A program made the translations under genes and the position numbers. A DNA stretch of 64,000 bases from Pseudomonas sp. IPO3778. GTDB lineage: Bacteria; Pseudomonadota; Gammaproteobacteria; Pseudomonadales; Pseudomonadaceae. How positions within the stretch are numbered: position 1 is the first letter of the stretch; each line of letters starts with the position of its first letter. This document shows positions 47,001 through 54,176 of the stretch, one piece after another. The stretch is from positions 62,001 to 126,000 of the forward strand of contig NZ_JACARC010000037.1 in NCBI RefSeq assembly GCF_013386825.1. Reading direction: 5' to 3'. The notes beneath the pieces are model-generated. The model made no database searches, had not been told where the DNA came from, and saw only the letters and a program-made list of their open reading frames with translations.

Positions 47001-48004
47001 GGGTACAGCGGCGCCCCCGGGATCCATGCCACAAAGCGCCCGACCGGTACCTTGGGGGTCAACCAGTCGATCGCGCCCGGGAGCGGAAAGACCCAGTCGA
47101 ACACCGTACGACCCTGGGGTTTGAAGCCCGGGCCGATCAAGACGATTTCGCCGAGGGGCATACCGAAGATCGACAAGCGGCTGTAGGCCAATGGCTTGCC
47201 CTCCAGCGTGGCGTAGGGGGTGCCGGACAGGACAGCCAGCAGCGCCCGATAGAACGATTGAGTGATTTCATTCTTTATGCGGGCAGTGTGTACCCGCACC
47301 GCCAACAGGTCTTTTTGCGCGGCAATCATCTGTGCCCGAACCGTTGCGGCTCGGTCAGGCGCCTCGAACACCTGTTTCAAGTGCTCCTGATATTGCCGCC
47401 CCAGATCCAGCGTGCGGCACAGCTGCGAGAAATCCTGTGGGGAAAGCGACAGTTTTTCGGTGTAGCGATAAGTCGCCGACCAACCTCCTACTGCGGGGTT
47501 GAACGCTCCATACTCAGTGACCAGCGCATCGATGGGTGCCAAGGCACTGGTTTCACCCAGCGACGTCTGGGAAAAGTCCTCATTGCCTTCGAAGTTCAAC
47601 AACGCCGCCTGCAACAAGGTGTGTTGCTCCGTCGCCATGCGGTAGCGCAGATAGAACAGCGCATTTCTGTTCACATCCAGGGTTTGCCCCAAACGCTTTT
47701 TCAAGGCCTCGACCAGCAGCGGCTCGGTAAACGCACTCACCCCTTTCAACGTCGCGAGGGTCTTGGCCAAACGCTCTCGGGAGGCACGACTGCTCGCCTG
47801 GCTGGCGCTGAGGGCGCGTTGCAGGTCGCGGCTGGCGCTGGTCAGCCACTGCGGTAGCGGGCCTGACGGGGAGTGACCGGGAAACACTGCCGGCTTGAGG
47901 CGTTGAATATCGGTGAGCGTACTGTGAGCAATCCACGCCGGGAGGCTGGTTCTGATCTGTTTCGTATGCAAACCGTCGTCTGCGCGAGGGGGTATGGCTG
48001 GCAT
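41033..48004 (-). CDS. Giant LRR/NEL-type E3 ubiquitin ligase effector with dermonecrotic-toxin-like N-terminus
   Basis: A 2323-residue protein built in tandem parts. Residues 1 to about 1050 resemble the dermonecrotic-toxin-like N-terminal domain (DUF6543) seen in large Pseudomonas effectors, with two hydrophobic stretches at about 451-525. Then come three copies of a module: helical linker (starts about 1066, 1357, 1717) plus leucine-rich repeats (about 1155-1300, 1450-1627, 1813-1992). The end (about 2038-2323) is a NEL domain like SspH/IpaH, with catalytic Cys2129 and Asp2131 in TCGDGW. NEL domains ubiquitinate host proteins; LRRs choose the target. No chaperone or secretion genes are adjacent, so the export route is unknown. 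AGGAG precedes the ATG. Confidence 0.9.
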   Translation of the reverse strand: MPAIPPRADDGLHTKQIRTSLPAWIAHSTLTDIQRLKPAVFPGHSPSGPLPQWLTSASRDLQRALSASQASSRASRERLAKTLATLKGVSAFTEPLLVEALKKRLGQTLDVNRNALFYLRYRMATEQHTLLQAALLNFEGNEDFSQTSLGETSALAPIDALVTEYGAFNPAVGGWSATYRYTEKLSLSPQDFSQLCRTLDLGRQYQEHLKQVFEAPDRAATVRAQMIAAQKDLLAVRVHTARIKNEITQSFYRALLAVLSGTPYATLEGKPLAYSRLSIFGMPLGEIVLIGPGFKPQGRTVFDWVFPLPGAIDWLTPKVPVGRFVAWIPGAPLYPLKEYDSIAQFNQDLAINLRTPSYQKLFASLLPQNKAAEFLQRLNDKLYTHKWNSQGLRERVYDENIDLNLRDTPITGEPFGALYDLHVQRLKDNALAVAVPTAEADRQAARERLDYWLSIGMNVLNVAAFVVPGVGELMMAVTAVQLGMEVYHGLESWQQGDMEGALGHLESVALNVAFMASLGVAGVMAGKARVIQVSKWVDGMVPVKLPNGEARLWKPDLTPYRSDAVLPPSLRPNAQGQYETGGKIYVRLGEDLFEKGFDTRQGKWRLKHPTNPDAYQPILEHNNAGAWRHTHENPLLWNRTTLLRRLGHEAEGFSDETLNTIGDISAVPDDVLRKVHMDGRPMPSLLADTLRQFCADRGASEVIEQWRTGVGIDDRYEYALPLLVQMPNWPAGRVLELFQGPEPWGVSHRYGKPLSAADVRATIKITRGEMLAGKLPRQVLAELGEQGSSDLLGAHAPGDQAYVFRTRLADFAQKRKPALVDSLYRSGEPKQVVSQVLEQRFASLPRGAVSEVLEQAGVRQRAELARTGRVSARLDNLARLRAQQGRLSRAITGLHRLTFASADSERLALHSLEQLPGWPGTLRLEVHGESVTGPLLDSIGPHNAVERKYLVKTGDIYRAFDERGQSLNSLTPDGRNFFESIMQALPDQARQSLGLPSVTQNAELQQALARYATTHRDAMAAILKQRVPRSRPALAPATGPVGYALSGHGDAFAHETSLTTRLRAIYPNFSEEEAERFVLMRLASGETQQQVLHLLATRQRELDGLKATLDQWAEGNLVRRRVADVLIGGWRQGLVRGVDAHAYLDLMEVSELPLLVADFSHVRGLKLPGAAVAGQTRAALFRQFPNVKRVDLYVEQAELNAIADGLGALPGVTELAIDGYQLSYTPEFIQGLSQRVQLERLSLAGDLAALDVSGLKNLRSLSVSGSLAEWPTGVLALEHLETLNLYGTRINTVTPQLFAGHERVWRGLTMKWSAFEPSAFMAVFEHVHGNAAHLMDEAQLVKSYCDGSLHSLKAWDSAFVFNAMAELSRQGLSAHEQVVRVNVLREEHRVLTAELESWQARELRVGGKLVDVFYRQRAARSILDCWRAGLEQRYGGGAAVAGPSSRVESAVSLDLSGGMLGDLPELPAQGFTHVSQLQLASARLSLPALESVLDKLPNLRRLGLSGNKLSALPRAFSNLQALQFLDLSRNQLTVTPAIQQQLNGMTQLQQLTMSFNRLGALDVRMLSNLQKLDVSHTALREWPTGVLELPQLGELKLNHSAITGIPPQALSGHDLLMLRTNLRGCPLTLQACADIEQFSRRLYRDDLLHLVSTQQAFAQAAYLDSPMGIPKAGLAEGSTGGEPEYFPLEVSEDPDMLIALALDPAGAESRLTPAQRLRRLAPQLSDSGAVSLIAGLRESGLGALEIEARLRQWTQQHKALVMMLNEWIDVRGYREDGGWISAVDRRRAADRILDSWRHNLRADPGQPAVDGRHRLDLSGLFLGELPAVPGQFNHVTELNLNGVRLTEQGSNGFLRAFTQARSLVLNHNGLSRLPEALEAFSALTRFEAAYNDLRDSAGLEQYLAHWPVLEWLDLSENTLANLDIRALPNLRHLDVHANILEDWPAGVLHARNLSNLDLSNNQIETIPFGALDDEHEVLMRNTDLSDNLLLEQELEALREYQARTGNGLGFSPSDIDRLLEGYATTQESGSSEDEAHPELLTEAEQKAQWFAGIPDGSSRHRVWENLKANEQSRDFFYIVAQLRHAKDFVQDKAELSRRVWEVLEAADQYPQLQATLFVRAQASISRVTCGDGWILLFSDLEVRVYEFKALHGGTEGQEGPALLKLATGIIRLEEVEAVAEVAILRRPGVDPAEIRLAYRIGLAQRLALPRQPSTMIYRNLSRVSDADIDAAYASIIAKEAQPAFVEKLVNREYWVDYLKQRYPSEFSALTQQRQVRLDALETRHSEITPAYLEEISALDAQYKAEQTALAIRLSALERTALNL

Positions 48005-48151
48005 GTAGTGACTCCTGATGACGCGAGTTAAGGAGTCTCAGTACATCCAGTGCAGCGCCCTGCCAGGCAGTAGATACCTATGGGGCCGCGTTTTACTGCA
48101 AGTTGACTATCCTTTGGGGACCATTGGGCTTATCCCGCCGTCGAGGACCAC

Positions 48152-48367
48152 ATGGACGACTCCAACAACAAGCCGCCGACGTTCTGGCAAATGCTCCACA
48201 GCGTCATGGCCGCCGCCTTCGGCGTGCAGAGCGGCAAGAATCGCGCCCGCGACTTTACCCACGGCAAGCCCAGTCACTTTGTGGTGCTGGGCATTCTGTT
48301 CACCGCCGTCTTTGCCTTGACCCTGTTTGGCATCGTCAAGCTGGTGCTGCACCTGGCGGGCGTTTGA
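48152..48367 (+). CDS. DUF2970 domain-containing protein
   Basis: A 71-residue protein of the DUF2970 family. An N-terminal amphipathic part (PPTFWQMLHSVMAAAFGVQS) and a basic linker precede one strong transmembrane helix (VVLGILFTAVFALTLFGIVKLVL). It is an inner-membrane protein of unknown function, common as a single gene in proteobacteria. It diverges from the giant effector gene (148-base gap) and converges with the binding-protein gene seven bases away. Confidence 0.84.
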   Translation: MDDSNNKPPTFWQMLHSVMAAAFGVQSGKNRARDFTHGKPSHFVVLGILFTAVFALTLFGIVKLVLHLAGV

Positions 48368-48373
48368 GCCCGG

Positions 48374-49453
48374 TCAATGCATCAGTAATTGCAGGCTGAA
48401 CGGGTAACGGTACGTCGCCGGTTTGCCCTGGGCAGACAGCCCGCGAAAATCAACCCCATTGCCCTCGCGCCCGTGCAGTTGCAAAAGGCGCGCGGCGTGT
48501 GACGGGTCAATCAACCGAAAGAGTTCGAGGGTGCGCTCGCGCCCGCCATGCTGCGCCATGTCCAGCCCCAGGGCATCGTCATGCAGCACCACCATCGCCC
48601 ACCCGCCGAGGGTAAAGTGCCCGGCCACCAGCACACTCAGGCGGCCCTCAAGGCGCGCCTGCAACGCTTCGGGCGAAGAGTTGACCGCGCTGAACAACAC
48701 GTCCTTGCCCGGCGTGCGCCCGCTGTCTTTGAGGGCGTCCATCGCCCCCAGGGCCATTTCATCATTGGCCGACCACACCAGTGCTGTCTGCGGGTAACGC
48801 TTGAACAGCTGCGTGGCCTGGTCGAAGGCGCGCTGGCGGCTCCACTCGCCATACACCAACTGGCGCAGGCGCACCTGCGGATGATCCGCCAGGGCGCGCC
48901 GCAAGCCTTGCTCGCGCTGTTGGGCCGCCGGTGTGGTCTTGGCGCCGGAGAACGCGATCAGGTCGAGGGTTTCGCCCGGGGCGACCGGGCCATGCAGGCG
49001 CACCAGTTGCGCGAGCATCAAGTACCCCGCCTCTTCGTCGTCGGCCACCAGGCTGCCGATCCAGTTGGGGTACTTGCCTGCGCCGAGCAGTTGGGTCTGG
49101 TCGGCCGTCAGGGCGTTATTGACGATCAGCAGCTTGACCCCACTGCCCTCGGACAGGCGCAGTATCTGCGGGGCGATGTATTGTTCGTTGACCAGCACCA
49201 GGTAGTCCGGGCGCTCACTGCCCTGCAATGCCTCCCGGGCCTGGGCAAGGGTCGTCTCGGGGTTGCGCTCGGAATAGCGCACACGCAAATCCAGGCCGAC
49301 GTCCCTGGCGGCGGCCTGCATGAATTGCGCGTAGCTGACCCAGAAGGTCTCGGTCGAATTGCCAGGGTTGAGAAACACCACCGACGTCGCCTGGGCCACG
49401 GCCCAGAACGGCATGCTCAGCACCAGCAAGCACTTGCAGAGAACCTTCAACAT
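48374..49453 (-). CDS. Periplasmic sugar-type substrate-binding protein (orphan)
   Basis: A 359-residue protein with a signal peptide (MLKVLCKCLLVLSMPFWAVAQA) and a type-I periplasmic binding fold (Peripla_BP_4, ribose-binding-like). It begins SVVFLNPGNSTETFWVSYAQ, with NNALTADQT in the hinge region and LVWSANDEMALGAMDALKD near the ligand site. It normally feeds an ABC importer or a sensor kinase. No permease, ATPase or kinase gene is nearby, so it may serve a distant system or act in signalling. Ligand unknown. Confidence 0.82.
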   Translation of the reverse strand: MLKVLCKCLLVLSMPFWAVAQATSVVFLNPGNSTETFWVSYAQFMQAAARDVGLDLRVRYSERNPETTLAQAREALQGSERPDYLVLVNEQYIAPQILRLSEGSGVKLLIVNNALTADQTQLLGAGKYPNWIGSLVADDEEAGYLMLAQLVRLHGPVAPGETLDLIAFSGAKTTPAAQQREQGLRRALADHPQVRLRQLVYGEWSRQRAFDQATQLFKRYPQTALVWSANDEMALGAMDALKDSGRTPGKDVLFSAVNSSPEALQARLEGRLSVLVAGHFTLGGWAMVVLHDDALGLDMAQHGGRERTLELFRLIDPSHAARLLQLHGREGNGVDFRGLSAQGKPATYRYPFSLQLLMH

Positions 49454-49557
49454 CGTCGCCTGAGCCCTTCGGAATGACCGCCCATGATAATGGCTGTAAC
49501 CCGGTCAAACCCGATTAATTGCCGGCTGTCCGACAATCCGGCTCGGGGAACCCCCAT

Positions 49558-49671
49558 TTATTGATGGCTGACCCAGAACACGGCAGTGGAAACCACCAGG
49601 ATAATCAAGAACAAAATGGCCCAGGCATCGACACTGCTGTCACTTTTGCGGGCTTTGGTCGGATTGCTCAT
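49558..49671 (-). CDS. Single-pass membrane peptide, 37 residues
   Basis: A short gene with AGAGGCG before ATG 49671. A charged N-terminus (MSNPTKARKSDSSVD) is followed by one transmembrane helix (AWAILFLIILVVSTAVFWVS) and a two-residue tail. The positive N-terminus suggests the N-in orientation. The open frame continues upstream to 49833, but that part has no SD and odd composition. I do not recognise a family. It lies between the binding-protein gene and divergent cysI. Confidence 0.6.
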   Translation of the reverse strand: MSNPTKARKSDSSVDAWAILFLIILVVSTAVFWVSHQ

Positions 49672-49904
49672 AGCATCGCCTCTTGTCGGTTTTATAGGTG
49701 ATTGCATAAAGACACGAGCACAGTAAAGTTCATGATTGCCCGCATGACAAATGTGGGTATCACGATAACCGTTCTCATTAGGCGATTTGGTTATTTGCAT
49801 ATACTCAAACATCACTTTTGCGCATAAACGCAAACTGGTATCGTGCGCCGGCTCCGTTGGGAGTGCGCGGCCGTGCGCGCAGATTTGCCGAGAACAGGAC
49901 CTAT

Positions 49905-51563
49905 ATGTACGTATACGACGAATACGATCAGCGCATCATCGAGGACCGCGTCAAGCAGTTCCGTGATCAGACCCGACGCTATCTGGCAGGCGAACTGAGC
50001 GAAGAAGAGTTCCGCCCTCTGCGCCTGCAAAATGGCCTTTATGTTCAGCGCTTTGCGCCGATGCTGCGGGTTGCCGTGCCTTATGGCCAACTGACTTCCC
50101 GTCAGACGCGCATGATGGCCAAGATTGCCCGCGACTTCGACAAGGGCTACGCCCACATCAGTACCCGCCAGAACGTCCAGTTCAACTGGCCGGCCCTGGA
50201 AGACGTGCCGGACATCCTGGCTGAATTGGCCACCGTGCAGATGCACGCCATTCAGACCAGCGGTAACTGCCTGCGCAACGTGACCACCGACCAATTCGCC
50301 GGCGTTGCCGCTGACGAACTGATCGACCCGCGCCCGTGGTGTGAAATCGTCCGTCAATGGACCACCTTCCACCCGGAATTCGCCTACCTGCCACGCAAGT
50401 TCAAGATCGCCATCAATGGCTCGACCTCGGACCGCGCTGCCATCGAAGTGCACGATATCGGCCTGGAGCCGGTGCACAACGCGGCGGGCGAGCTGGGCTT
50501 CCGGGTTCTTGTCGGCGGTGGCCTTGGCCGTACGCCGGTGGTCGGTGCGTTCATCAACGAATTCCTGCCGTGGCAGGACCTGTTGAGCTACCTCGATGCC
50601 ATCCTGCGGGTGTACAACCGCTATGGCCGTCGTGACAACAAATACAAGGCCCGGATCAAGATCCTGGTGAAAGCGCTGACCCCTGAGGTGTTCGCCCAGA
50701 AAGTCGACGCCGAGATGGAACACCTGCGCGGTGGCCAGACCACCCTGACCGACGCCGAAGTGCACCGCGTCGCCAAGCATTTCGTCGACCCCGACTACAA
50801 GGCCCTGAGCAATCAGGACGCCGAGTTGGCCGAACTCGATGCGCAGCACCCGGGCTTCGCCCGCTGGCGCACCCGCAACACCCTGGCCCACAAAAAGCCT
50901 GGCTACGTGGCCGTGACCCTGTCTCTGAAACCCACCGGTGTTGCGCCGGGTGATATCACCGACAAGCAACTGGACGGCGTCGCCGACCTGGCCGAGCGTT
51001 ACAGCTTCGGCCAACTGCGCACCTCCCACGAGCAGAACATCATCCTCGCCGACGTTGAACAGTCTCAGTTGTTCACCCTGTGGGGCGAGCTGCGCGAGCA
51101 GGGTTTTGCCACGCCGAACATCGGCCTGCTGACCGACATCATCTGCTGCCCCGGCGGCGACTTCTGCTCCCTGGCCAACGCCAAGTCGATCCCGATTGCC
51201 GAATCCATCCAGCGCCGTTTCGACGACCTGGACTACCTGTTCGACATCGGCGAGCTGGACCTGAACATCTCCGGCTGCATGAACGCCTGTGGTCACCACC
51301 ACGTCGGCCACATCGGCATCCTGGGCGTGGACAAGAAAGGCGAAGAATTCTACCAAGTGTCCCTGGGTGGCAGCGCCAGCCGCGATGCGAGCCTGGGCAA
51401 GATCCTCGGCCCGTCCTTCGCCCAGGAAGCCATGCCTGACGTGATCGGCAAGCTGATCGACGTGTACGTTGAACAGCGCACCGAAGATGAGCGTTTCATC
51501 GACACCTACCAGCGCATCGGCATTGACCTGTTCAAGGAGCGCGTCTATGCAGCGAATCATTAA
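49905..51563 (+). CDS. cysI: Assimilatory sulfite reductase (NADPH-type hemoprotein) / nitrite-sulfite reductase
   Basis: Reduces sulfite to sulfide (six electrons) with siroheme and a 4Fe-4S cluster. The cluster and siroheme cysteines are in the canonical pattern: Cys415 and Cys421 in CCPGGDFC, Cys458 and Cys462 in SGCMNACG. The 552 residues include both ferredoxin-like repeats and both nitrite/sulfite reductase domains. ATG 49905 is chosen over a frame from 49818, since it has a purine-rich site upstream and the typical MYVYDEYDQ start. The next gene (DUF934) overlaps it by 17 bases, the usual Pseudomonas cysI arrangement. There is no cysJ partner here. Confidence 0.94.
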   Translation: MYVYDEYDQRIIEDRVKQFRDQTRRYLAGELSEEEFRPLRLQNGLYVQRFAPMLRVAVPYGQLTSRQTRMMAKIARDFDKGYAHISTRQNVQFNWPALEDVPDILAELATVQMHAIQTSGNCLRNVTTDQFAGVAADELIDPRPWCEIVRQWTTFHPEFAYLPRKFKIAINGSTSDRAAIEVHDIGLEPVHNAAGELGFRVLVGGGLGRTPVVGAFINEFLPWQDLLSYLDAILRVYNRYGRRDNKYKARIKILVKALTPEVFAQKVDAEMEHLRGGQTTLTDAEVHRVAKHFVDPDYKALSNQDAELAELDAQHPGFARWRTRNTLAHKKPGYVAVTLSLKPTGVAPGDITDKQLDGVADLAERYSFGQLRTSHEQNIILADVEQSQLFTLWGELREQGFATPNIGLLTDIICCPGGDFCSLANAKSIPIAESIQRRFDDLDYLFDIGELDLNISGCMNACGHHHVGHIGILGVDKKGEEFYQVSLGGSASRDASLGKILGPSFAQEAMPDVIGKLIDVYVEQRTEDERFIDTYQRIGIDLFKERVYAANH

Positions 51564-52041
51564 GAACAACGAAGTCCTCGACGAAACCTGGCACCTGCTG
51601 CCCAAGGACGCGAGCTTCGATGGCATTTCCAACTGCGACGACCTGATCGTGCCGCTGGCCCTGTGGCGCGAGCACGCTCACGCCCTCAAGGCCCGCGACG
51701 GCGGCCTGGGCGTGTGGCTGGACGCCGATGAAGAGGCCGAAGAGATCGGTGATGACGTGGAACATTTCCAGGTCATCGCCCTGAACTTCCCGGCCTTCAC
51801 CGACGGTCGCAACTACTCCAACGCCCGCCTGCTGCGTGACCGTTACGGTTACAAGGGCGAGCTGCGGGCGATTGGCGACGTGCTGCGGGACCAATTGTTC
51901 TACCTGCGCCGCTGCGGGTTCGATGCCTTCGCCTTGCGCGCCGACAAAGACCCGTATGAAGCGCTGGAAAGCCTCAAGGATTTCTCGGTGACCTACCAGG
52001 CTGCAACGGATGAACCGTTGCCGCTGTTCCGCCGCCGGTAA
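51547..52041 (+). CDS. DUF934 domain-containing protein
   Basis: A 164-residue protein of the DUF934 family, nearly always found next to cysI or cysH in proteobacteria and thought to take part in sulfate assimilation, perhaps by supporting electron supply or enzyme assembly (inference). Conserved stretches are ALWREHAHALKARDGGLGVW, FPAFTDGRNYSNARLLRDR and LRDQLFYLRRCGFDAF. It overlaps cysI by 17 bases, so translation is coupled, and an intrinsic terminator follows it. Confidence 0.9.
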   Translation: MQRIIKNNEVLDETWHLLPKDASFDGISNCDDLIVPLALWREHAHALKARDGGLGVWLDADEEAEEIGDDVEHFQVIALNFPAFTDGRNYSNARLLRDRYGYKGELRAIGDVLRDQLFYLRRCGFDAFALRADKDPYEALESLKDFSVTYQAATDEPLPLFRRR

Positions 52042-52059
52042 CCGCTGGAAGCCGTCTGA

Positions 52060-52088
52060 ATACCCCTCATTGAGGGGTATTTTTTTGC
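52060..52088 (+). terminator. Intrinsic terminator after cysI-DUF934
   Basis: ATACCCCTCA (52060-52069) pairs with TGAGGGGTAT (52071-52080), followed by seven Ts. It ends the cysI operon; the convergent MarR gene ends at 52098. Confidence 0.9.
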
Positions 52089-52097
52089 CCGGGTTTT

Positions 52098-52598
52098 CTA
52101 TTCGCTTTCCAGGCTGAGCGTGACCAGCGCATCGTCGTTGAGGTCGGCGGCGAACTTGCCCATCAGGCGCACCAGGTGATCAATATCCTGCTGCTCCCAG
52201 TTGGCGAAGATCGCCATACCCATGCGGGTCCGTGCCTCATCCACTCGATCCGTCATCGCCTTGCCCTCTGGGGTGATCACCGATTCGCGCACCCGGCGGT
52301 CCTTGGCGCTTTCCTGGCGATCAATCAACCCAAGGCTTTCCAGCTTCGCCACTTGCCGGCTGACCGTGGTGTAGTCGCGCCCCACCCGATCGGCCAACTC
52401 CACAACGCCGATCGGTCCCAAGCGCTCTACCAACACCAGCAACGGAAACAGTGCCCGATCGAGGGCTATCCCGGCCTCGCGGACCATCACCTCGTCGCGC
52501 TGGGGCCGGTTCATGGCGCCGACAATTTCAATCAGCGCCCCGTGAAGCTCGCGAATCTGACGACCAATAGGTGTATTTTGCACGCTTTCTGTTGACAC
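52098..52598 (-). CDS. MarR family transcriptional regulator
   Basis: A 166-residue winged-helix repressor. The helix-turn-helix is IGVVELADRVGRDYTTVSRQVAKLESLGL, with the wing RQESAKDRRVRESVITPEG. Helices at both ends should dimerise. I chose the GTG at 52598, which follows AAGGAA at the right spacing; the frame is open further upstream into the divergent gene, which is unlikely. It is divergent from the FAD monooxygenase, with a palindrome between them, so it probably represses that gene and itself and responds to an aromatic ligand (inference). Confidence 0.87.
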   Translation of the reverse strand: MSTESVQNTPIGRQIRELHGALIEIVGAMNRPQRDEVMVREAGIALDRALFPLLVLVERLGPIGVVELADRVGRDYTTVSRQVAKLESLGLIDRQESAKDRRVRESVITPEGKAMTDRVDEARTRMGMAIFANWEQQDIDHLVRLMGKFAADLNDDALVTLSLESE

Positions 52599-52617
52599 GG
52601 ATTTTTCCTTGCTCAAA

Positions 52618-52638
52618 TATATGTGCATATTACATATA
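52618..52638. promoter_or_regulatory. Operator-like palindrome between MarR and monooxygenase genes
   Basis: TATATGT (52618-52624) and ACATATA (52632-52638) form a perfect 7-base inverted repeat with a 7-base centre, in the 52-base divergent gap. It fits a MarR dimer site overlapping both promoters. Confidence 0.6.
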
Positions 52639-52650
52639 AAGGCGATCCAG

Positions 52651-54156
52651 ATGAAACAGCAATGCGCAGTCGACGTTCTGATTTGTGGTGCGGGTGCAGC
52701 CGGTTTGACCCTGGCAATCGAGCTGGCGCGACGGAGGGTGTCCTTCCGGCTGATCGAGAAAGCGCCCTCGCCGTTCCATGGCTCACGGGGCAAGGGCATT
52801 CAACCCCGGACCCAGGAAATCTTTGAAGACCTCGGCATTCTCGACCGCATCATCGCCGCGGGCGACGTCTACCCGCCCGAGCGGCGATACAACGCAGACG
52901 GCAGCCACACAGACGCCAAGGTGGTCGAGCAGTCCGAGCCGACGCCAGCGGAGCCCTATCAGCAGCCCTTGATGCTGGCGCAATTCCTGACCGAAGGGCT
53001 GATGCGCGACCGCCTGCTGGAACTGGGGCACCGCCCGGAGTTTGGCTGCGAGCTGGTGGGCTTCGATCAGGACAGCCAGGGCGTGACCGCACATCTGGCC
53101 AGCCATGACGGCGAACACACCCTTCACGCGCGTTGGCTCGTTGGCGCAGACGGTGGCCGCAGTGTGGTACGGCGCACGCTGGATATCGGATTTCCCGGGC
53201 AAACCCTCGGCGTTCGCGCCATCGTGGCCGACGTTGCAATGACCGGCCTGTCACGGGACTGCTGGCACCGGTTCAGCAATGAGTGCATGACAACGCAGAT
53301 CGCAATCTGCCCATTGGCGGGGACCGAGCTGTTTCAGATACAGGCGCCGATTCCACTGGACGCAGACGTTGACCTCAGTGCTGAAGGGCTCATGACCATG
53401 GTGGCGCAGCGCACAGGTCGGCAGGACATTCACATCCAGTCCGTCTCCTGGGCGTCGGCCTACACGATGAATGCGCGGCTCGCCGACCGCTATCGCGTCG
53501 GGCAGGTGTTTCTCATCGGGGACGCCGCGCACATTCACCCGCCAACCGGGGGCCAGGGCCTCAATACCAGCGTGCAGGATGCCTACAACCTGGGCTGGAA
53601 GCTGGCAGCGGTCATTGCCGGTGCGCCCGACGCATTGCTCGACACCTATGAGGAAGAGAGACGCCCGGTGGCTGCGTCGATGCTCGGCCTGTCGACCAAG
53701 CTGCTGGACGGGATGAAAAACGGCGACATGCGCCGTGGCCGCGAGGTGCACCAACTCGATATCGGTTACCCCCACTCCACGCTCGCGCTGCAACGTCCCG
53801 GACGTGAGGGCGGCGTGGTCGCCGGCGACCGGGCGCCCGATGCAAGGGTCCGGGACGCCGCGGGTCATTCATCCCGGCTGTTCACCCTGTTCCAGGGCGC
53901 GCATTGGACGCTGCTGGGCTACGAGGTGGAACGCCAGTCACTGAAACCGGCGCCCGGGCTGCATATCCATCGCTTCGGCCCGGGTGGCGACCTGGTGGAT
54001 GATCAACGACAGTTCAACGAAGCCTACAACCTCACACGCGGCGACTGGGTGCTGATACGCCCGGATGGCTACATCGGTGCGATCGTCAGGCATGACGACG
54101 TTGCGACGCTGAGCAACTACCTCGCCCACGTGGGACTCAGTGCGCAGACGCTATAA
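52651..54156 (+). CDS. FAD-dependent aromatic monooxygenase (PheA/TfdB type)
   Basis: A class A flavin monooxygenase of 501 residues. The FAD-binding dinucleotide motif GAGAAG is at 13-18, the second FAD motif DGGRSVVR is near 171, and GDAAHIHPPTGGQGLNTSVQ is near 290. A C-terminal thioredoxin-like domain follows. It uses NAD(P)H and O2 to hydroxylate a phenolic or polyketide-type substrate, which cannot be named. It stands alone with the divergent MarR regulator; no ring-cleavage genes are adjacent. ATG 52651 is chosen over the frame from 52609, which lies in the operator region. Confidence 0.87.
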   Translation: MKQQCAVDVLICGAGAAGLTLAIELARRRVSFRLIEKAPSPFHGSRGKGIQPRTQEIFEDLGILDRIIAAGDVYPPERRYNADGSHTDAKVVEQSEPTPAEPYQQPLMLAQFLTEGLMRDRLLELGHRPEFGCELVGFDQDSQGVTAHLASHDGEHTLHARWLVGADGGRSVVRRTLDIGFPGQTLGVRAIVADVAMTGLSRDCWHRFSNECMTTQIAICPLAGTELFQIQAPIPLDADVDLSAEGLMTMVAQRTGRQDIHIQSVSWASAYTMNARLADRYRVGQVFLIGDAAHIHPPTGGQGLNTSVQDAYNLGWKLAAVIAGAPDALLDTYEEERRPVAASMLGLSTKLLDGMKNGDMRRGREVHQLDIGYPHSTLALQRPGREGGVVAGDRAPDARVRDAAGHSSRLFTLFQGAHWTLLGYEVERQSLKPAPGLHIHRFGPGGDLVDDQRQFNEAYNLTRGDWVLIRPDGYIGAIVRHDDVATLSNYLAHVGLSAQTL

Positions 54157-54176
54157 GCGTCCACGACCTTTAACGT

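Noticed and set aside
45761..47857. Long plus-strand open frame inside the giant effector gene
   Set aside because: Antisense to a protein with recognisable domains; His/Gln/Arg-rich shadow.
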